A stretch of DNA of 29,223 nt. Origin: a virus. The notes under the pieces are model-generated. The model did not search any database, was not told the origin of the DNA, and saw only the letters and a program-made list of their open reading frames with translations. The stretch lies in the IMG/VR virus record IMGVR_UViG_3300000117_009279, positions 1-29,223 of that record; one strand, given 5' to 3'. Of this stretch, positions 6,348-14,624 are shown in pieces (positions within the stretch are counted from its first letter, which is position 1; every line of letters starts with the position of its first letter). The translations under genes were made by a program, and so were the position numbers.

Positions 6348-7118
6348 GATAATACTCTGGGTATTTTTTGCCCGCTTTTTAAAGGTGAAAAGTTTATAAG
6401 GAATTACCTTGAGAATATCTTAGAGCAGACTATTTTCAGCAAAGTTAACTTTTACATTTTAGATTGCGCTTCTCCTGAAAACGAATATGAGATAATTAAA
6501 GATTACACATCTAAGCACTCTAATATCATTTACAAAAGACTAGATAAGGATAACGGTGTTTACGCTGCATGGAATATTTGCGTTAGGTGGGCAAAAGAAG
6601 AGTTTATAGGGAATTGGAATGTCGATGACAGAAAAACACCTTGGTCATTAGAGGTTTTACTGGATAATATTTCAGCAAATCGTCTAGATTTAGTTTACGG
6701 AAAAACTTTAGTTACTCAAAAAGCGAACGACCAATGGAGTTCGTGTGAGAGTGAAACTTTTTACCCTTGCTTGGAGCATTCATTTGACAACTTGATTAAA
6801 AATAACTCTCCGCACTGCATGCCTATATGGAGGAGAGACTTACACGATAAGTTTGGATATTTTAATGAACAATATATGACAGCTTCTGATACTGACATGT
6901 GGCTTAAAGCATGTGAAGGCGGGGCTAAAATGCAATTTGTAAATGAAACCGTGGGGTTGTATTACGAAAACCCAAATGGGATTTCAACCAACAAAGAAAA
7001 ACTTCAAGAGTTAATCTTAGAAGTTAATAAAGTGAGGGATTTATACAGAAATGATACTAACAACAGTGGCGACAAAAAGTTGCCTGAAGGATTTTCTTTT
7101 AATGAAGAAAACCTTTGA
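6333..7118 (+). CDS. GT-A glycosyltransferase, family 2-like
   Basis: A 261-residue GT2-type enzyme with the classical order: an N-terminal strand GIFCPLFKGEKFI, FYILDCASPENEYEII (40-55, equivalent to the 'vvDggStDgT' block), DNGVYAAWNICVRWA (73-87, the 'D-x-G-x-x-A-x-N' block) and NVDDR at 96-100 supplying the metal-binding DxD-type acid pair. A Trp/Asp-rich segment TASDTDMWLKACEGG (about 184-198) matches the 'ED-x-x-l-x-R' acceptor-side helix, with Asp replacing Glu. Such enzymes move one sugar from a nucleotide donor to an acceptor; neither can be predicted. It starts the rightward glycan cassette just downstream of a divergent promoter pair, and its 3' end overlaps the next gene by an unusually long 68 bp. 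Confidence 0.82.
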   Translation: MSESQDNTLGIFCPLFKGEKFIRNYLENILEQTIFSKVNFYILDCASPENEYEIIKDYTSKHSNIIYKRLDKDNGVYAAWNICVRWAKEEFIGNWNVDDRKTPWSLEVLLDNISANRLDLVYGKTLVTQKANDQWSSCESETFYPCLEHSFDNLIKNNSPHCMPIWRRDLHDKFGYFNEQYMTASDTDMWLKACEGGAKMQFVNETVGLYYENPNGISTNKEKLQELILEVNKVRDLYRNDTNNSGDKKLPEGFSFNEENL

Positions 7119-7884
7119 GCTTTACCATCCCGATTCTTCTATAGTTGTAGGAACCGATAGATACTGCCATGATTATATCAATGGTAATTTTAAAAATGTG
7201 CGCTCTCATTTTTACGAAGAAATAGAAGACGGTGATCATGTGTCCTCGGATTCGTGTAAAAAGCAATCTTTTAAAAAGGTTATATCCAAGAAATTTGATA
7301 TTGCTTTATCTCAAGATATTTCGCCCGATAACCCTATTTTATGGTGCGATGTAGACCACATTTTTGTTAACAAAATAGATGATGAAGTTTTGCAGGGCGG
7401 TAAATTTTATGATGCAGCCTTAACGCCTCATTACTCAGACGGTTTCGCAAATGAAGCGGAAGTTGGATTTTTTAATTGCGGGTTTGCTTTGATCTTTAAT
7501 AAATCTTTTCTTAAAGTATGGAAAAAACTTTATGATCATCATGAAGAATTAAATTTGTATTACGAACAAAAACCTTTAGAAGCTGTCATTAGATCATTCA
7601 ACACACTAAATCTCCCTATCAATTATAATTTTGGATGGTGGAAGTTTATGCCTAAAGCTTTTGGAGGCAATGTCAGCAAGTTAAGATCTGGCCCAGATAT
7701 CGTCTGGGAAAACAAGAGTATCAAAAGTTTTCATTTTCATTTTTTCAAGAATGATAGTCATTCTTATGACAAAACACGCATAAAGAAAGTTTTGATTCAA
7801 TTGTTTGACGCCAGAGCTAAAAACAGAAAAGAAGATCATGTTACGATGCATGAGATAAAAAGACTTAGCAATGAAAATTTTTAG
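7051..7884 (+). CDS. GT-A-fold glycosyltransferase (GT8-like)
   Basis: 277 residues. The N-terminus ILTTVATKSCLKDFLLMKK is a typical first beta-strand and helix, so the start inside the preceding gene looks genuine. LWCDVDHIFV (98-107) supplies the DxD metal/nucleotide-sugar motif (Asp100-Val-Asp102), and GFFNCGFALIF (139-149) resembles the 'yfNsGvmli' strand of GT8 and related families. HFHFF near 225 may be the C-terminal His that completes the metal site. Donor and acceptor are unknown. It overlaps the previous gene by 68 bp in another frame and the next by 14 bp. An alternative start at Met18 would still leave the genes overlapping and would delete the first strand. Confidence 0.72.
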   Translation: MILTTVATKSCLKDFLLMKKTFELYHPDSSIVVGTDRYCHDYINGNFKNVRSHFYEEIEDGDHVSSDSCKKQSFKKVISKKFDIALSQDISPDNPILWCDVDHIFVNKIDDEVLQGGKFYDAALTPHYSDGFANEAEVGFFNCGFALIFNKSFLKVWKKLYDHHEELNLYYEQKPLEAVIRSFNTLNLPINYNFGWWKFMPKAFGGNVSKLRSGPDIVWENKSIKSFHFHFFKNDSHSYDKTRIKKVLIQLFDARAKNRKEDHVTMHEIKRLSNENF

Positions 7885-8653
7885 ATCTAAAGTTAAATGG
7901 CAAGATTCTTTTCAAGAGCTCTTAGATATCTGGGAGGAAAACAAACTTTGCCAAGTTGAATCTTCCGAAGATCAGTATAGCTGGCTTGATTGTGATAAAA
8001 GAGTTTTACTGCATGAACATGACAGATGCAAAGATGTTCCAGATTTTGATATTGGATTTTTTGCCAATGATTCGTTGGACCAACCTAATGCTTTCCCTTG
8101 GATATACTGGGCTAGGCACCCAAAGAAATTAGAAGCTTTTGTTAAACAGCGTAAATCTAAATCTTATAATAACAGAAGCGTAAGTTCTGTTTTTATAGGG
8201 GCAGCTGAAAACCCAGTTCAATATGTCAACAGAACTCGGTATGATTGGGGTTTAGCTGTCGAAGAGTACGATTTTAATGACGCCTTGTTCAAAGAAAAAG
8301 TGCACAAATACACAAACGATGAGTTTCTTGAAAAAATTAGCAATGCCAAATTCGGCTTATGCTTGGAGGGATACGGCCCAAAATGCCAAAGAGATATTGA
8401 ATATATCGCTCTTGGTGTAGTTCCTGTTTTTACTTGGAAGACTTTTAACAATTATGCTTTCCCCTTAAAAGAAAACGTTCACTACTTATATGCTAACAAT
8501 CCAAAAGAGGCAAAAGAAAAGATTAAAAATTGTAATCAAGAGCAGTGGCAAATAATGTCTGATAATTGCAGGCATTGGTATCAAAGATACGCTTCTCCTA
8601 TAATGGCATTTCACACAACAAGAGATTTGATAAATAAAAAAAATATTTCATAA
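7871..8653 (+). CDS. Exostosin/GT47-like glycosyltransferase
   Basis: 260 residues. The C-terminal half carries the exostosin-type donor-binding signature: ISNAKFGLCLEGYGPKCQRDIEYIALGVVPVF (about 156-187), compared with the family's 'sKFcLcP.G.g..s.R..Ea...GciPVi'. The N-terminal half has no clear motif. Similar short exostosin-like enzymes occur in marine phage and bacterial surface polysaccharide loci. Substrate unknown. It overlaps the previous gene by 14 bp and shares one base (TAATG) with the methyltransferase downstream, so the three are probably translated together. Confidence 0.7.
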   Translation: MKIFRSKVKWQDSFQELLDIWEENKLCQVESSEDQYSWLDCDKRVLLHEHDRCKDVPDFDIGFFANDSLDQPNAFPWIYWARHPKKLEAFVKQRKSKSYNNRSVSSVFIGAAENPVQYVNRTRYDWGLAVEEYDFNDALFKEKVHKYTNDEFLEKISNAKFGLCLEGYGPKCQRDIEYIALGVVPVFTWKTFNNYAFPLKENVHYLYANNPKEAKEKIKNCNQEQWQIMSDNCRHWYQRYASPIMAFHTTRDLINKKNIS

Positions 8654-9468
8654 TGAATAAACCCCCTGTATCTGAATGGACTTTTTCTTACAAAGGCCTT
8701 GATCATAAAATTAATCTGATCACTGACACTGTTAGTTGTGTAGAACCTTTCCCGGGGAGTGGAGCGCCTATACATAAAGAGTACGAGCAATTTTGCGACC
8801 TTTTAAGCCACTTAGACAACCAAAAAGACCCTTTTATGATTGAGCTTGGCTGCCATTGGGCACTAGCCTCGATTGTTTTCAGAAAAATTTTCCCTTCAGG
8901 TAAAAATTTTGTTTTAGAGCCTGATTTAGGTTGCTTAAGCGTAGGACTTATGAATTTTGACTTAAATAGCATTAATCGCCAGTACTGCTGGGGCTCTATT
9001 TTCCCTTCGGATCAATCCATCGATCCCGTTCATCATGGTTTCGTTAGCGACCCTAACCCAAGAGGGTTTCAAATCGATTTCATAAAAGATATATACAATC
9101 AATCTCCAAATGGTGTAATTGATGTCTTACACATGGATATTCAAGCTTCAGAATACCCGTTAATAAAGCAACTTGATGATTTTTCCCTTCTAGACTCTTC
9201 GATTAAATCATTATTTATAGCCACTCATTGTGTAGAGCAGCATTATGAAATACTAGAGATATTAAACAAAAACAACTTTACTGTTTTGATTAATCTAGAT
9301 AGGACTATTTTACGTGAAAACTGCTGGAGGAAATTTCCTTTATGGCAAGAAAAAGAAGCGGCTGCATTTGCCAAGAGCGTTGATTCTGAATTTTCTCAGC
9401 AAGATAATTTTTTAATCGTATATTACCCAGAGAAAACGGATGGGTTAATATCTGCATACAAAAAATGA
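8653..9468 (+). CDS. FkbM-like SAM-dependent methyltransferase
   Basis: 271 residues with a class I methyltransferase core. The SAM-binding loop is MIELGCHWALASI (62-74), in place of the usual D/E-x-G-x-x-x-G; the second and third Gly positions are changed (Trp/Ala), so cofactor binding should be verified. FVLEPDLGCLSVG (86-98) is motif II with Glu89 for the ribose, and IDVLHMDIQASEYPLI (156-171) matches the FkbM block 'iDlLKiDiEGaE'. FkbM-type enzymes usually O-methylate sugars or polyketides, which fits its place among glycosyltransferases. Overlaps: 1 bp upstream, 4 bp (ATGA) downstream. Confidence 0.68.
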   Translation: MNKPPVSEWTFSYKGLDHKINLITDTVSCVEPFPGSGAPIHKEYEQFCDLLSHLDNQKDPFMIELGCHWALASIVFRKIFPSGKNFVLEPDLGCLSVGLMNFDLNSINRQYCWGSIFPSDQSIDPVHHGFVSDPNPRGFQIDFIKDIYNQSPNGVIDVLHMDIQASEYPLIKQLDDFSLLDSSIKSLFIATHCVEQHYEILEILNKNNFTVLINLDRTILRENCWRKFPLWQEKEAAAFAKSVDSEFSQQDNFLIVYYPEKTDGLISAYKK

Positions 9469-10223
9469 AAAAGTATTTTTTAGTAATAGCTAGGTATCAA
9501 AATGAAAAGCAGGGTTTATACGATAAGTATATAGAACCAATAAATAAAAAATATTGCTTGAAGCACAATTTTGAATACGTATGTATTAAGAATGATCAGC
9601 AACTAGAATTAGTAAGAGGGAACCCTACATGGTGGAAGTTTAGTATTCTTCAAGAGTGGATTAAAAATAACACACTCAAAGAAGGTGATATTTTTACTCA
9701 TTTGGATGCAGATATGGTTATCGTTAAAGATGATCAACCTTATCAAACCCATAAGAGTTTTTCGTATGCGATTGATAATGGCAACACTCATTGTATGGGG
9801 AATTACACAATAACCTTAAATGAATGGTCTTCTAAGCTTGTGGATAATATCATGAGTGAAGAGCTGTTTCAAAAATTGAAAAATGAAGATCATTGGCAAA
9901 ATTTCAGAGAACAAGCTTGTTGGTATACTCTTTGCGGCATCCCCTCTCATAGTTGGGTATCATTTTTTGATTTTGAGCATCACGGATTCCATAAAAATAA
10001 AACTTTTGATACTGAATATTCTTTAAAAGAACTTTCAGACCATGTGGAAATTAGAGGGCCTGAATGGAACACGACTTTACTGGAAGAAGAAGCTGAAGAT
10101 GATGTTAGTAAATTTCTACAAAAATACAATATAGTAAAAAGCGAAAAAGAAAACACTATAATTAGGCATTTCGCTGGAGGTCAACCATGGAACAAAGATT
10201 ACTTTCAACATGTGTATATATAA
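9465..10223 (+). CDS. GT-A-fold glycosyltransferase with DAD motif
   Basis: 252 residues. The first strand KKYFLVIARYQNEKQGLYDKY and the segment GNPTWWKFSILQEWI (52-66) resemble galactosyl/xylosyl transferases of the GT34 type, in which 'pa.waKi..l...l' precedes the metal motif. HLDADMVIV (79-87) provides the DxD acids (Asp81, Asp83). The C-terminal RHFAGGQPWNKDY contains the H-x-x-G-x-x-W pattern that closes the active site in such enzymes. It follows the methyltransferase with a 4-bp overlap and is separated from the next gene by 65 bp of AT-rich DNA in which I see no hairpin or convincing promoter. Confidence 0.75.
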   Translation: MKKYFLVIARYQNEKQGLYDKYIEPINKKYCLKHNFEYVCIKNDQQLELVRGNPTWWKFSILQEWIKNNTLKEGDIFTHLDADMVIVKDDQPYQTHKSFSYAIDNGNTHCMGNYTITLNEWSSKLVDNIMSEELFQKLKNEDHWQNFREQACWYTLCGIPSHSWVSFFDFEHHGFHKNKTFDTEYSLKELSDHVEIRGPEWNTTLLEEEAEDDVSKFLQKYNIVKSEKENTIIRHFAGGQPWNKDYFQHVYI

Positions 10224-10288
10224 TTAAACCTAAATAATAAAATAACATATGAAATCAAAGGTTAAAAATATTTTAAATTTTCAAGCAT

Positions 10289-11038
10289 ATGAAGGCTAGT
10301 ATAGGAGTGTTTACTTTATGCTTTGATGAAATTGAAGCTGTGCATTTCGCTTATAGATCGCTTAGGAATCACCACCCTGATTCACCTATCTATTTAAATA
10401 CCGAGTCTAACCTTGATTATGGTTTTTTGCATAAATACTTCGATAATATTCATGCTGAAAATGTTGAAGATACTCAGAGTGGACTATTTAAGTTTAAACC
10501 CGGAGATCATGTGTTAGAACAAAACAGGTTAGGCAACAAAAAAGCTGTGATACAACTTTTATCCAGATTAAAAAAAGCCTTTTCTTTTTTGAATACCGAT
10601 TACGTCTTAATGCATTGTCCTGACACTTTAATAAGGGGTGAGATAAAAATACATGGCAATCATAATTTATTAGGTTCCAGAGTAAATAATTATTTTTTCA
10701 AAGAAGTTAATGATGTTATAATTAAATATGGAGGCAGACCTATATCAGCTTTTGGGGCTGTTCCAGCAATATTTAAGGTTGAAAAATTTCTTCAATGCTT
10801 AAGAATATTTCAATCCCATAATAACATATTGGATGAATTGTGTGATGTTTTTTATGCTATTTATTCTCATGATATAATTATTCCAATTATTTTTGCGCTA
10901 GGGGGAGAGCTAGAACAATACAATCCTGATATCACAGAATGCACAAGAAATCCTGCATGGTTACAATCAAAACATCCTATTGTTCATCAGTTTAGGAGTT
11001 TTTACCCTAAAAGAAAATTAAAATATAGTAGTCAATAA
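10289..11038 (+). CDS. Putative glycosyltransferase-like protein
   Basis: 249 residues. The N-terminus (ASIGVFTLCFDEIEAVHFAYRSLRNHHPDSPIYLNTE) has the beta-alpha-beta pattern of GT-A folds, in which a strand is followed by a helix and a second strand of the 'hpd.piyv..d' type. DYVLMHCPDTLIRG (104-117) sits where the DxD motif should be, but only one Asp of the pair remains, so it may be metal-independent, inactive, or not a glycosyltransferase. Context argues for a sugar role: glycosyltransferase upstream, methyltransferase overlapping by 1 bp (TAATG) downstream. It is the least certain of the transferase calls. Confidence 0.5.
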   Translation: MKASIGVFTLCFDEIEAVHFAYRSLRNHHPDSPIYLNTESNLDYGFLHKYFDNIHAENVEDTQSGLFKFKPGDHVLEQNRLGNKKAVIQLLSRLKKAFSFLNTDYVLMHCPDTLIRGEIKIHGNHNLLGSRVNNYFFKEVNDVIIKYGGRPISAFGAVPAIFKVEKFLQCLRIFQSHNNILDELCDVFYAIYSHDIIIPIIFALGGELEQYNPDITECTRNPAWLQSKHPIVHQFRSFYPKRKLKYSSQ

Positions 11039-11628
11039 TGAAAGAGTTAATTAAATCCTGCATTCACGGCAATGGCGATTCAGATCGCCACGGTATTGTT
11101 ATTTTTAGCATAGCTTTAGCTAGTAAAGGTTCTACTTTCATTGAACTTGGGGTTAGAAATGGTGACACGACTAAGCCTATTGTTGAAGCTGCTAAAATAA
11201 ATAATGCTGAAGTTTATTCAGTGGATATTGATAGGAGAGATATAAACATTAACTACAAAAAATGGAATTACTGTATATCTGATAGTATCAAATTTTTAGA
11301 AAACTGGGAGAAGGACAAAAAACCAACTCCTGATTTTATTTATATTGATGATTGGCATAGTTATCAACAAGTAAAAAAAGAACTAGAGATCATAGATCGC
11401 ATATGCTCTCCAAGAACAGTAATATTATTGCATGATTTAATGTATGGTGAAACGTGTCCTTTTTATCATACAGATTTAACGCTTAATTCTGGGCAATGGG
11501 CCGAAGGTGGGCCATATAGAGCTGTAGCAGAGCTTAATCCTCAGTTTTGGGAGTTTTCAACATTACCTTGGAACAATGGGTTAACTTTACTAAGAAAAAA
11601 GTATTCTAATAAGTATGCAAGAAAGTAA
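11038..11628 (+). CDS. Class I SAM methyltransferase (Methyltransf_24/CmcI-like)
   Basis: 196 residues. Motif I is TFIELGVRNGDTT (33-45), with E-x-G-x-x-x-G intact; VYSVDID (59-65) gives the acidic residue after strand 2; FIYIDDWHSYQQVKKELEI (100-118) is the 'iDgdHsYegvk.Dl' block typical of small sugar O-methyltransferases and cephalosporin hydroxylase-like proteins; VILLHDLMYG (128-137) carries the His-Asp pair used for metal or substrate. The likely role is methylation of a sugar of the phage-made glycan. It shares one base with the previous gene and overlaps the nucleotidylyltransferase-kinase fusion by 14 bp. Confidence 0.78.
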   Translation: MKELIKSCIHGNGDSDRHGIVIFSIALASKGSTFIELGVRNGDTTKPIVEAAKINNAEVYSVDIDRRDININYKKWNYCISDSIKFLENWEKDKKPTPDFIYIDDWHSYQQVKKELEIIDRICSPRTVILLHDLMYGETCPFYHTDLTLNSGQWAEGGPYRAVAELNPQFWEFSTLPWNNGLTLLRKKYSNKYARK

Positions 11629-12751
11629 GCAAGTGTTGGTTGCCGGATACTTTGACTTATTCCATTCCGGCCACGCTAAATTTTTAGAGCAAGCTGCATC
11701 CTACGGAGAGCTTAGTGTTTTAGTGGGATCAGATGAGAGTTCTATTGTCAATAAGCACAAAAGACCTATATACTCCCAATCAGAAAGAGCTTATATTGTT
11801 TCTAGAATAAAACATGTATCTAAGGTCTATACTCCATTAGATCCAGCGTTAACTAATTTTGAAAATTTCCTGTCAGGCAAAGACTTTTTTATTATCAACG
11901 AAGACGGAGATATGCCTGAAAAACGAGATGTGTGCGAAAAGCATGGTGTTGAATACATTGTTTTAAAAAGGCAACCAGAAATAAATACTAGGCAATTATC
12001 TAGTTCCAATATTAAAAAAAGTATTAATCTTATACCTCAAAGAATTGATCTTGTAAGTTTTTATGATCAAAAAAACATTAATTCCTTGTGCGAGGGAAGT
12101 GTTATATTAGCTAATATTGAGCCTATTGACGCCGATTTTAGATCTGGATTATCTTCTTCAACTATAGAAGTTATTAAAAGAGTCTTCGGTCCATCGCTAC
12201 CAAAGCATCTTGATAGAATAGAGTTAGCAAAAATAATTTTCGCTATAGAAAATCCACCTGATAGAGAATATGTTTCTGGAGTGGTTGATCAATTAGGTAT
12301 TTGTTTACCGGGAATAAATAGGTTGTATTTTAATGGAGATTATTTCCCCTATAAAATAGAAAACGGCACAGAAGAAATGGTAGATTTTATTAATGAGTTT
12401 GTTTATTTAAAGCAAACTAAACCTCGACCTGTTGGATATCATGTTTACGATGGTAGAGAGAAAATTAATTACGAAAACGTTTCAGCTATATCTAAGCTTG
12501 GAGATGAAGCATGGCAAGCATTATACGAAAAAGATATCGCTACGTTAGGAGATATAATAAACCGAACGCACACAGCTCAAAAAACTATGATACCGGGATA
12601 TGAAAGCGATTATATCAAACCTATAATCCAAGATATTAAATCTCGACATTATGGAGCTAAAGTAATGGGTGCTGGAGGATATGGATATATTATGGTTTTA
12701 AGCGATAACCCGGATAAAGATTTCATAAAAATTAACATAACAAAACCATGA
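11615..12751 (+). CDS. Fusion of HxGH nucleotidylyltransferase and GHMP-family sugar kinase
   Basis: 378 residues in two parts. Residues 1-135 are a cytidylyltransferase-like domain: VLVAGYFDLFHSGH (7-20) with His17-x-Gly-His20, RPIYSQSERAYIVSRI (50-65) and RQLSSSNIKK (126-135), closely following the nucleotidylyltransferase half of the heptose enzyme HldE (RfaE2). Residues 136-378 look like a GHMP kinase: PQRIDLV (141-147), GLSSS (178-182, the ATP phosphate loop), the SGVVDQLGICLPGINRLYF block (221-239, compared with 'G.QDqyaaafGGin'), and GAGGYGYI (352-359). The segment between the first two kinase motifs is some 50 residues shorter than usual. A kinase joined to a nucleotidylyltransferase should activate a sugar, perhaps a heptose, to an NDP-sugar. 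HldE uses a PfkB kinase on the N-terminal side, so this is a different kinase family and order. Confidence 0.75.
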   Translation: MQESKQVLVAGYFDLFHSGHAKFLEQAASYGELSVLVGSDESSIVNKHKRPIYSQSERAYIVSRIKHVSKVYTPLDPALTNFENFLSGKDFFIINEDGDMPEKRDVCEKHGVEYIVLKRQPEINTRQLSSSNIKKSINLIPQRIDLVSFYDQKNINSLCEGSVILANIEPIDADFRSGLSSSTIEVIKRVFGPSLPKHLDRIELAKIIFAIENPPDREYVSGVVDQLGICLPGINRLYFNGDYFPYKIENGTEEMVDFINEFVYLKQTKPRPVGYHVYDGREKINYENVSAISKLGDEAWQALYEKDIATLGDIINRTHTAQKTMIPGYESDYIKPIIQDIKSRHYGAKVMGAGGYGYIMVLSDNPDKDFIKINITKP

Positions 12752-13710
12752 AGCTCGCTTTTATAACATGCGATAAAAAAGGCAGCGCCCAAGGTGATTA
12801 CTTAGAGGTTTGTATTCTTAATGGATTAAGAAAAGTTTTAGGTAATAATTGTATTGATTTTCCTAGAAAAAAAATCATGTACGGAGATTGGTCTGAAGTT
12901 AAAAAAACAGACCTTCATGGGAGGGGCTTTTCTCTTTACAATAATCCTATATCAGATATCTCTGAATGCGATAGATCTTTAGATGGTATAGATGCAATAT
13001 TATATGGGTCTAATCATGCTAATTTAAAAAGGTATCCCGAAATAGATTCTTTAGTTAAACCTGAAAATATATTTTTCCTTGACGGTAATGATTTGTACGG
13101 GGATGCGCCAATAAAATTTCATTTTAACGGTGAGATTATTATAGGTAACCAGTTTAAAAATTGCTTTAAACGAGAGTTCATACATCAAGAAGATAAGGTT
13201 TGGCCTACTGGATTTGGCATCCCTTACGAAAGGATTATACCAATAGATTTACCAAGCAAAAGTCAATTGATTCAATCTACGGCTCCCTATCACTCTGTTT
13301 TTCAACCCCCTTCCGACATGTGGGGCTCAAGTAAGCATTATAAATTTTTTGATGAAAATGATTATTATGATGATTTACGCAAATCTTGGTTTGGGTTGAC
13401 TAGCATAAAAGGGGGATGGGATTGTATGAGGCACTATGAAATATTGGCTGCAGGCACACTCTTGTTGTTTAGGGATTACCATAAAAAACCTGAATTATGC
13501 TCACCTGTAAACTTACCGTGCCTTTCTTATTCTACTGAATCCGAATTGGAATCTATCATAAATAGACTTTTGAAAAACGGGAAGCCAACTAAAGAATATA
13601 CAAGCCTACTTCTAAACCAAAGAGAGTGGTTGCTAGCTAATGCAACTACAGAGGCTAGGGCTTTAAGCATATTAAAAATTATCGATAAAGAAAAAAACGT
13701 TATAGCATGA
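12748..13710 (+). CDS. GT-B glycosyltransferase-like protein
   Basis: 320 residues. The C-terminal donor-binding segment reads SWFGLTSIKGGWDCMRHYEILAAGTLLLF (about 213-241), matching the 'R.hEalaaGt.pl' pattern of CgeB-like and other group-1 glycosyltransferases, with Arg228, His229 and Glu231 at the expected nucleotide-sugar contacts. The N-terminal half (KLAFITCDKKGSAQGDYLEVC) is a Rossmann-like start, and DAILYGSNHANL (82-93) a typical second strand. Substrate unknown. Overlaps of 4 bp on both sides place it between the sugar-activating fusion and GDP-fucose synthase, so it may use one of their products. Confidence 0.65.
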   Translation: MKLAFITCDKKGSAQGDYLEVCILNGLRKVLGNNCIDFPRKKIMYGDWSEVKKTDLHGRGFSLYNNPISDISECDRSLDGIDAILYGSNHANLKRYPEIDSLVKPENIFFLDGNDLYGDAPIKFHFNGEIIIGNQFKNCFKREFIHQEDKVWPTGFGIPYERIIPIDLPSKSQLIQSTAPYHSVFQPPSDMWGSSKHYKFFDENDYYDDLRKSWFGLTSIKGGWDCMRHYEILAAGTLLLFRDYHKKPELCSPVNLPCLSYSTESELESIINRLLKNGKPTKEYTSLLLNQREWLLANATTEARALSILKIIDKEKNVIA

Positions 13711-14624
13711 AAATTTTAATAACAGGGGCGTCAGGTTTCTTAGGCCGACATTTAACACCAAGGTTAGAACGCAATCACGAACTGTTAACACCGACTTCTA
13801 AACAGTTAGATGTGTCAGATTATGATGCGTTACAAGAATATTTTTATAATCATGATTTTGACACTATCATCCACCTAGCTGCCCGATGTGGGGGTATTGG
13901 TGCTAACAGAAACAACCCAGCGGTTTTTTTTGAAAAAAACCTTCAGATGTCAACCAATATCCTTAAGCTTGCTAGCGAATTTGACGTAATCAAAAAAATG
14001 ATAACTTTAGGCTCTGTTTGTTCATACCCTAAATTCACAGAGGTGCCATTCAAAGAAGAAAACATTTGGAATGGTTACCCTGAAGAAACGAATGCTCCGT
14101 ATGGCATCGCAAAAAGAGCTTTAATGATGGGTTGCCAATACTACAACAAACAGTACGGTGATAATTTTGTCCACCTTATCCCTGTTAACATGTACGGAGA
14201 GTATGATCATTTTGATTTAGAAAACTCTCATGTCATTCCAGCACTAATTCGTAAGATGCATGAAGCAAAGGCATCAGGAGCTTCTAGTGTTACTGTTTGG
14301 GGCGATGGTTCAGCATCCAGAGAGTTTCTCTATGCAGGGGATTGCGCTGAAGCTATTGAGCTTTCATTAAAACTTTATAACTCTCCTGAGCCAGTAAATA
14401 TAGGAACAGGTCAGGAAATAACAATAAAAGATTTAGTAGAAAAAATAAAAAACGTTGTAGGATTCAGAGGGGAAATTATTTACGATTCCTCAAAGCCTAA
14501 CGGTCAACCTCGCAGATGCCTAGACACATCTAAAGCAGAATCTAAATTTTGTTTTAGAGCTAGAACTTCTTTTGATGAAGGGCTAAGGAAAACGTATAAT
14601 TGGTTTACAAATCAACAGTTATGA
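13707..14624 (+). CDS. fcl: GDP-L-fucose synthase (GDP-4-keto-6-deoxymannose epimerase/reductase)
   Basis: 305 residues of the extended short-chain dehydrogenase family. It performs the NADPH-dependent 3,5-epimerisation and reduction that completes GDP-L-fucose. The cofactor loop GASGFLG is at the N-terminus; the active site is visible as GSVCSYP (Ser and Cys of the S-x-C motif), APYGIAKRA (Tyr-x3-Lys) and SHVIPALIRK (the conserved His used in epimerisation). WGDGSASREFLYAGDCA is the family's substrate-side block. The gene order, fucose synthase followed by GDP-mannose dehydratase with a 4-bp ATGA overlap, makes a two-step route from GDP-mannose to GDP-fucose. Both enzymes also occur in T4-like cyanophages. 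Confidence 0.92.
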   Translation: MKILITGASGFLGRHLTPRLERNHELLTPTSKQLDVSDYDALQEYFYNHDFDTIIHLAARCGGIGANRNNPAVFFEKNLQMSTNILKLASEFDVIKKMITLGSVCSYPKFTEVPFKEENIWNGYPEETNAPYGIAKRALMMGCQYYNKQYGDNFVHLIPVNMYGEYDHFDLENSHVIPALIRKMHEAKASGASSVTVWGDGSASREFLYAGDCAEAIELSLKLYNSPEPVNIGTGQEITIKDLVEKIKNVVGFRGEIIYDSSKPNGQPRRCLDTSKAESKFCFRARTSFDEGLRKTYNWFTNQQL

